Assembly: GCA_016783995.1 (NCBI GenBank)
Contig: JADHVN010000081.1
Span: 1-6,244 of the forward strand
DNA: 6,244 nt
Source of the DNA: Actinomycetota bacterium
GTDB lineage: Bacteria; Actinomycetota; Humimicrobiia; Humimicrobiales; Humimicrobiaceae
Reading direction: 5' to 3'
The notes beneath the pieces were generated by a model that was not told the origin of the DNA, did not search any database, and saw nothing but the letters and a program-made list of their open reading frames with translations. The position numbers and the translations under genes were made by a program. Within the stretch, counting starts at the first letter, position 1; each line of letters begins with the position of its first letter. Of the stretch, positions 5,923 to 6,244 are shown in pieces.

Positions 5923-6159
5923 TCACTTAATTGTAACAAGTGGTTTAGTAATCTCTCCTGATAGCCAGGCAGCATATTGAATTGCTTGTAATATATCATC
6001 TTTCTCAAGCTCCGGATAAGCAGCCAATACTTCTTCACAGGTCATCCCAGAACCTAACAGTTTTAAAATGAATGATACAGTAATTCTCATTCCTCTTATT
6101 GTAGCTTGCCCCATACAAACATTAGGATCAATCGTAATTCTATCTAATTTCTTAACCAT
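5923..6159 (-). CDS. DUF433 family protein, VapB-type antitoxin-like
   Basis: This 78-residue protein fits the DUF433 family: DRITIDPNVCMGQATIRGMRIT at the start, then a winged-helix-like region with LLGSGMTCEEVLAAYPELEKDDILQAIQYAA. These small proteins often sit beside a PIN-like (DUF5615) toxin gene and are viewed as antitoxins with DNA-binding ability. Here the next gene downstream is a ribbon-helix-helix protein, not a toxin. The ATG at 6159 is preceded only by a purine-rich AAGAAG stretch, so the ribosome site is weak. The gene begins about 20 nt after the likely end of an IS200/IS605 element, which may have cut it off from its original promoter or partner. Confidence 0.8.
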   Translation of the reverse strand: MVKKLDRITIDPNVCMGQATIRGMRITVSFILKLLGSGMTCEEVLAAYPELEKDDILQAIQYAAWLSGEITKPLVTIK

Positions 6160-6186
6160 TCTTCTTTTCCCTTTTACTGTGACGCT

Positions 6187-6206
6187 CCACAGGGCAAACC
6201 CTATGG
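6187..6206 (-). repeat. Terminal hairpin of the IS200/IS605-like end
   Basis: In minus-strand RNA, CCAUAGGG pairs with CCCUGUGG around a UUUG loop: eight pairs, one of them a U-G wobble. In plus-strand RNA the same position is a C/A mismatch. The stem is thus better on the minus strand, as expected if the functional RNA is transcribed leftward. Confidence 0.6.
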
Positions 6207-6210
6207 CTTC

Positions 6211-6228
6211 TGCTTAGTTTACTAAGCA
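6211..6228. repeat. Perfect inner hairpin of the IS200/IS605-like end
   Basis: TGCTTAG and CTAAGCA form a 7-bp stem around a four-base loop (TTTA on the plus strand). On the plus strand it is followed by a T-rich run (6229-6236), so it could also act as a weak terminator for rightward transcription; no gene here would need one. Confidence 0.6.
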
Positions 6229-6244
6229 TTCTTTTTCCTGCTTC

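Larger units (their letters stand above)
6179..6244 (-). mobile_element. Right end of an IS200/IS605-family (tnpB-type) element, cut by the window edge
   Basis: Read on the minus strand, this stretch has the layout typical of the 3' end of tnpB elements: a purine-rich AGGAAAAAGAATGC, a hairpin (6228-6211), AGAAGCC, a second hairpin (6206-6187), and a closing GGAGCGTCAC ending at 6179. Such ends are subterminal hairpins recognised by the TnpA transposase, and they double as the scaffold of the reRNA/omega RNA that guides TnpB. The rest of the element would lie to the right of the window. No part of a TnpB protein can be recognised with confidence here; short minus-strand frames end within the hairpins. 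Identification rests on recalled resemblance to such ends, not on a database match. Confidence 0.55.

Noticed and set aside
6187..6206. ACAGGGCAAACC on the plus strand resembles the opening of a c-di-GMP (GEMM-I) riboswitch
   Set aside because: The downstream GGGACGCAAAGCC-type element and the tetraloop receptor layout are missing in the bases that follow, and the minus-strand reading as an IS200/IS605 end explains both hairpins better.

Overview
The window looks like chromosome from an AT-rich, strictly anaerobic Firmicute, probably an acetogen or a relative. This rests on an uptake-type [NiFe]-hydrogenase encoded together with a MetV/MetF methylenetetrahydrofolate reductase, on low GC with AGGAGG-type ribosome sites, and on sigma-A-like promoters. 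A salt-lake Halanaerobiales-type acetogen would fit, but the sequence alone cannot fix the taxon.

Layout. Positions 1-583 (minus strand) hold an archease gene followed by the first ten codons of another gene, plausibly rtcB, cut by the left edge. Positions 584-998 are a non-coding divergent control region with a good extended -10 promoter for the rightward operon and several TACTTAA-type sequences. Positions 999-5637 (plus strand) are one compact five-gene operon: [NiFe]-hydrogenase small subunit, large subunit, MetV, MetF and a hydrogenase maturation protease. Gaps are 12 nt and 35 nt, then a 4-nt ATGA overlap, then a stop codon abutting a start codon. Positions 5643-6159 (minus) hold two small antitoxin-like genes, a ribbon-helix-helix protein and a DUF433 protein, with no toxin gene visible. 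From 6179 to the right edge the sequence looks like the right end of an IS200/IS605-family element, whose tnpB would lie outside the window.

Main point. The hydrogenase has no Tat signal, no membrane anchor and no diaphorase or HdrABC partner. It is coupled to MetV and MetF, and the protease that would finish its large subunit is the last gene of the same operon. The simplest reading is a cytoplasmic complex in which H2 oxidation supplies electrons, through the small-subunit Fe-S chain and MetV, to the flavin of MetF. This would be an H2-dependent methylene-THF reductase for the methyl branch of the Wood-Ljungdahl pathway, or a hydrogenase running in reverse as an electron valve. Gene identities are seen in the sequence; the joint complex is an inference from operon structure. 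I do not know of a characterised MetVF enzyme with a dedicated [NiFe]-hydrogenase as partner.
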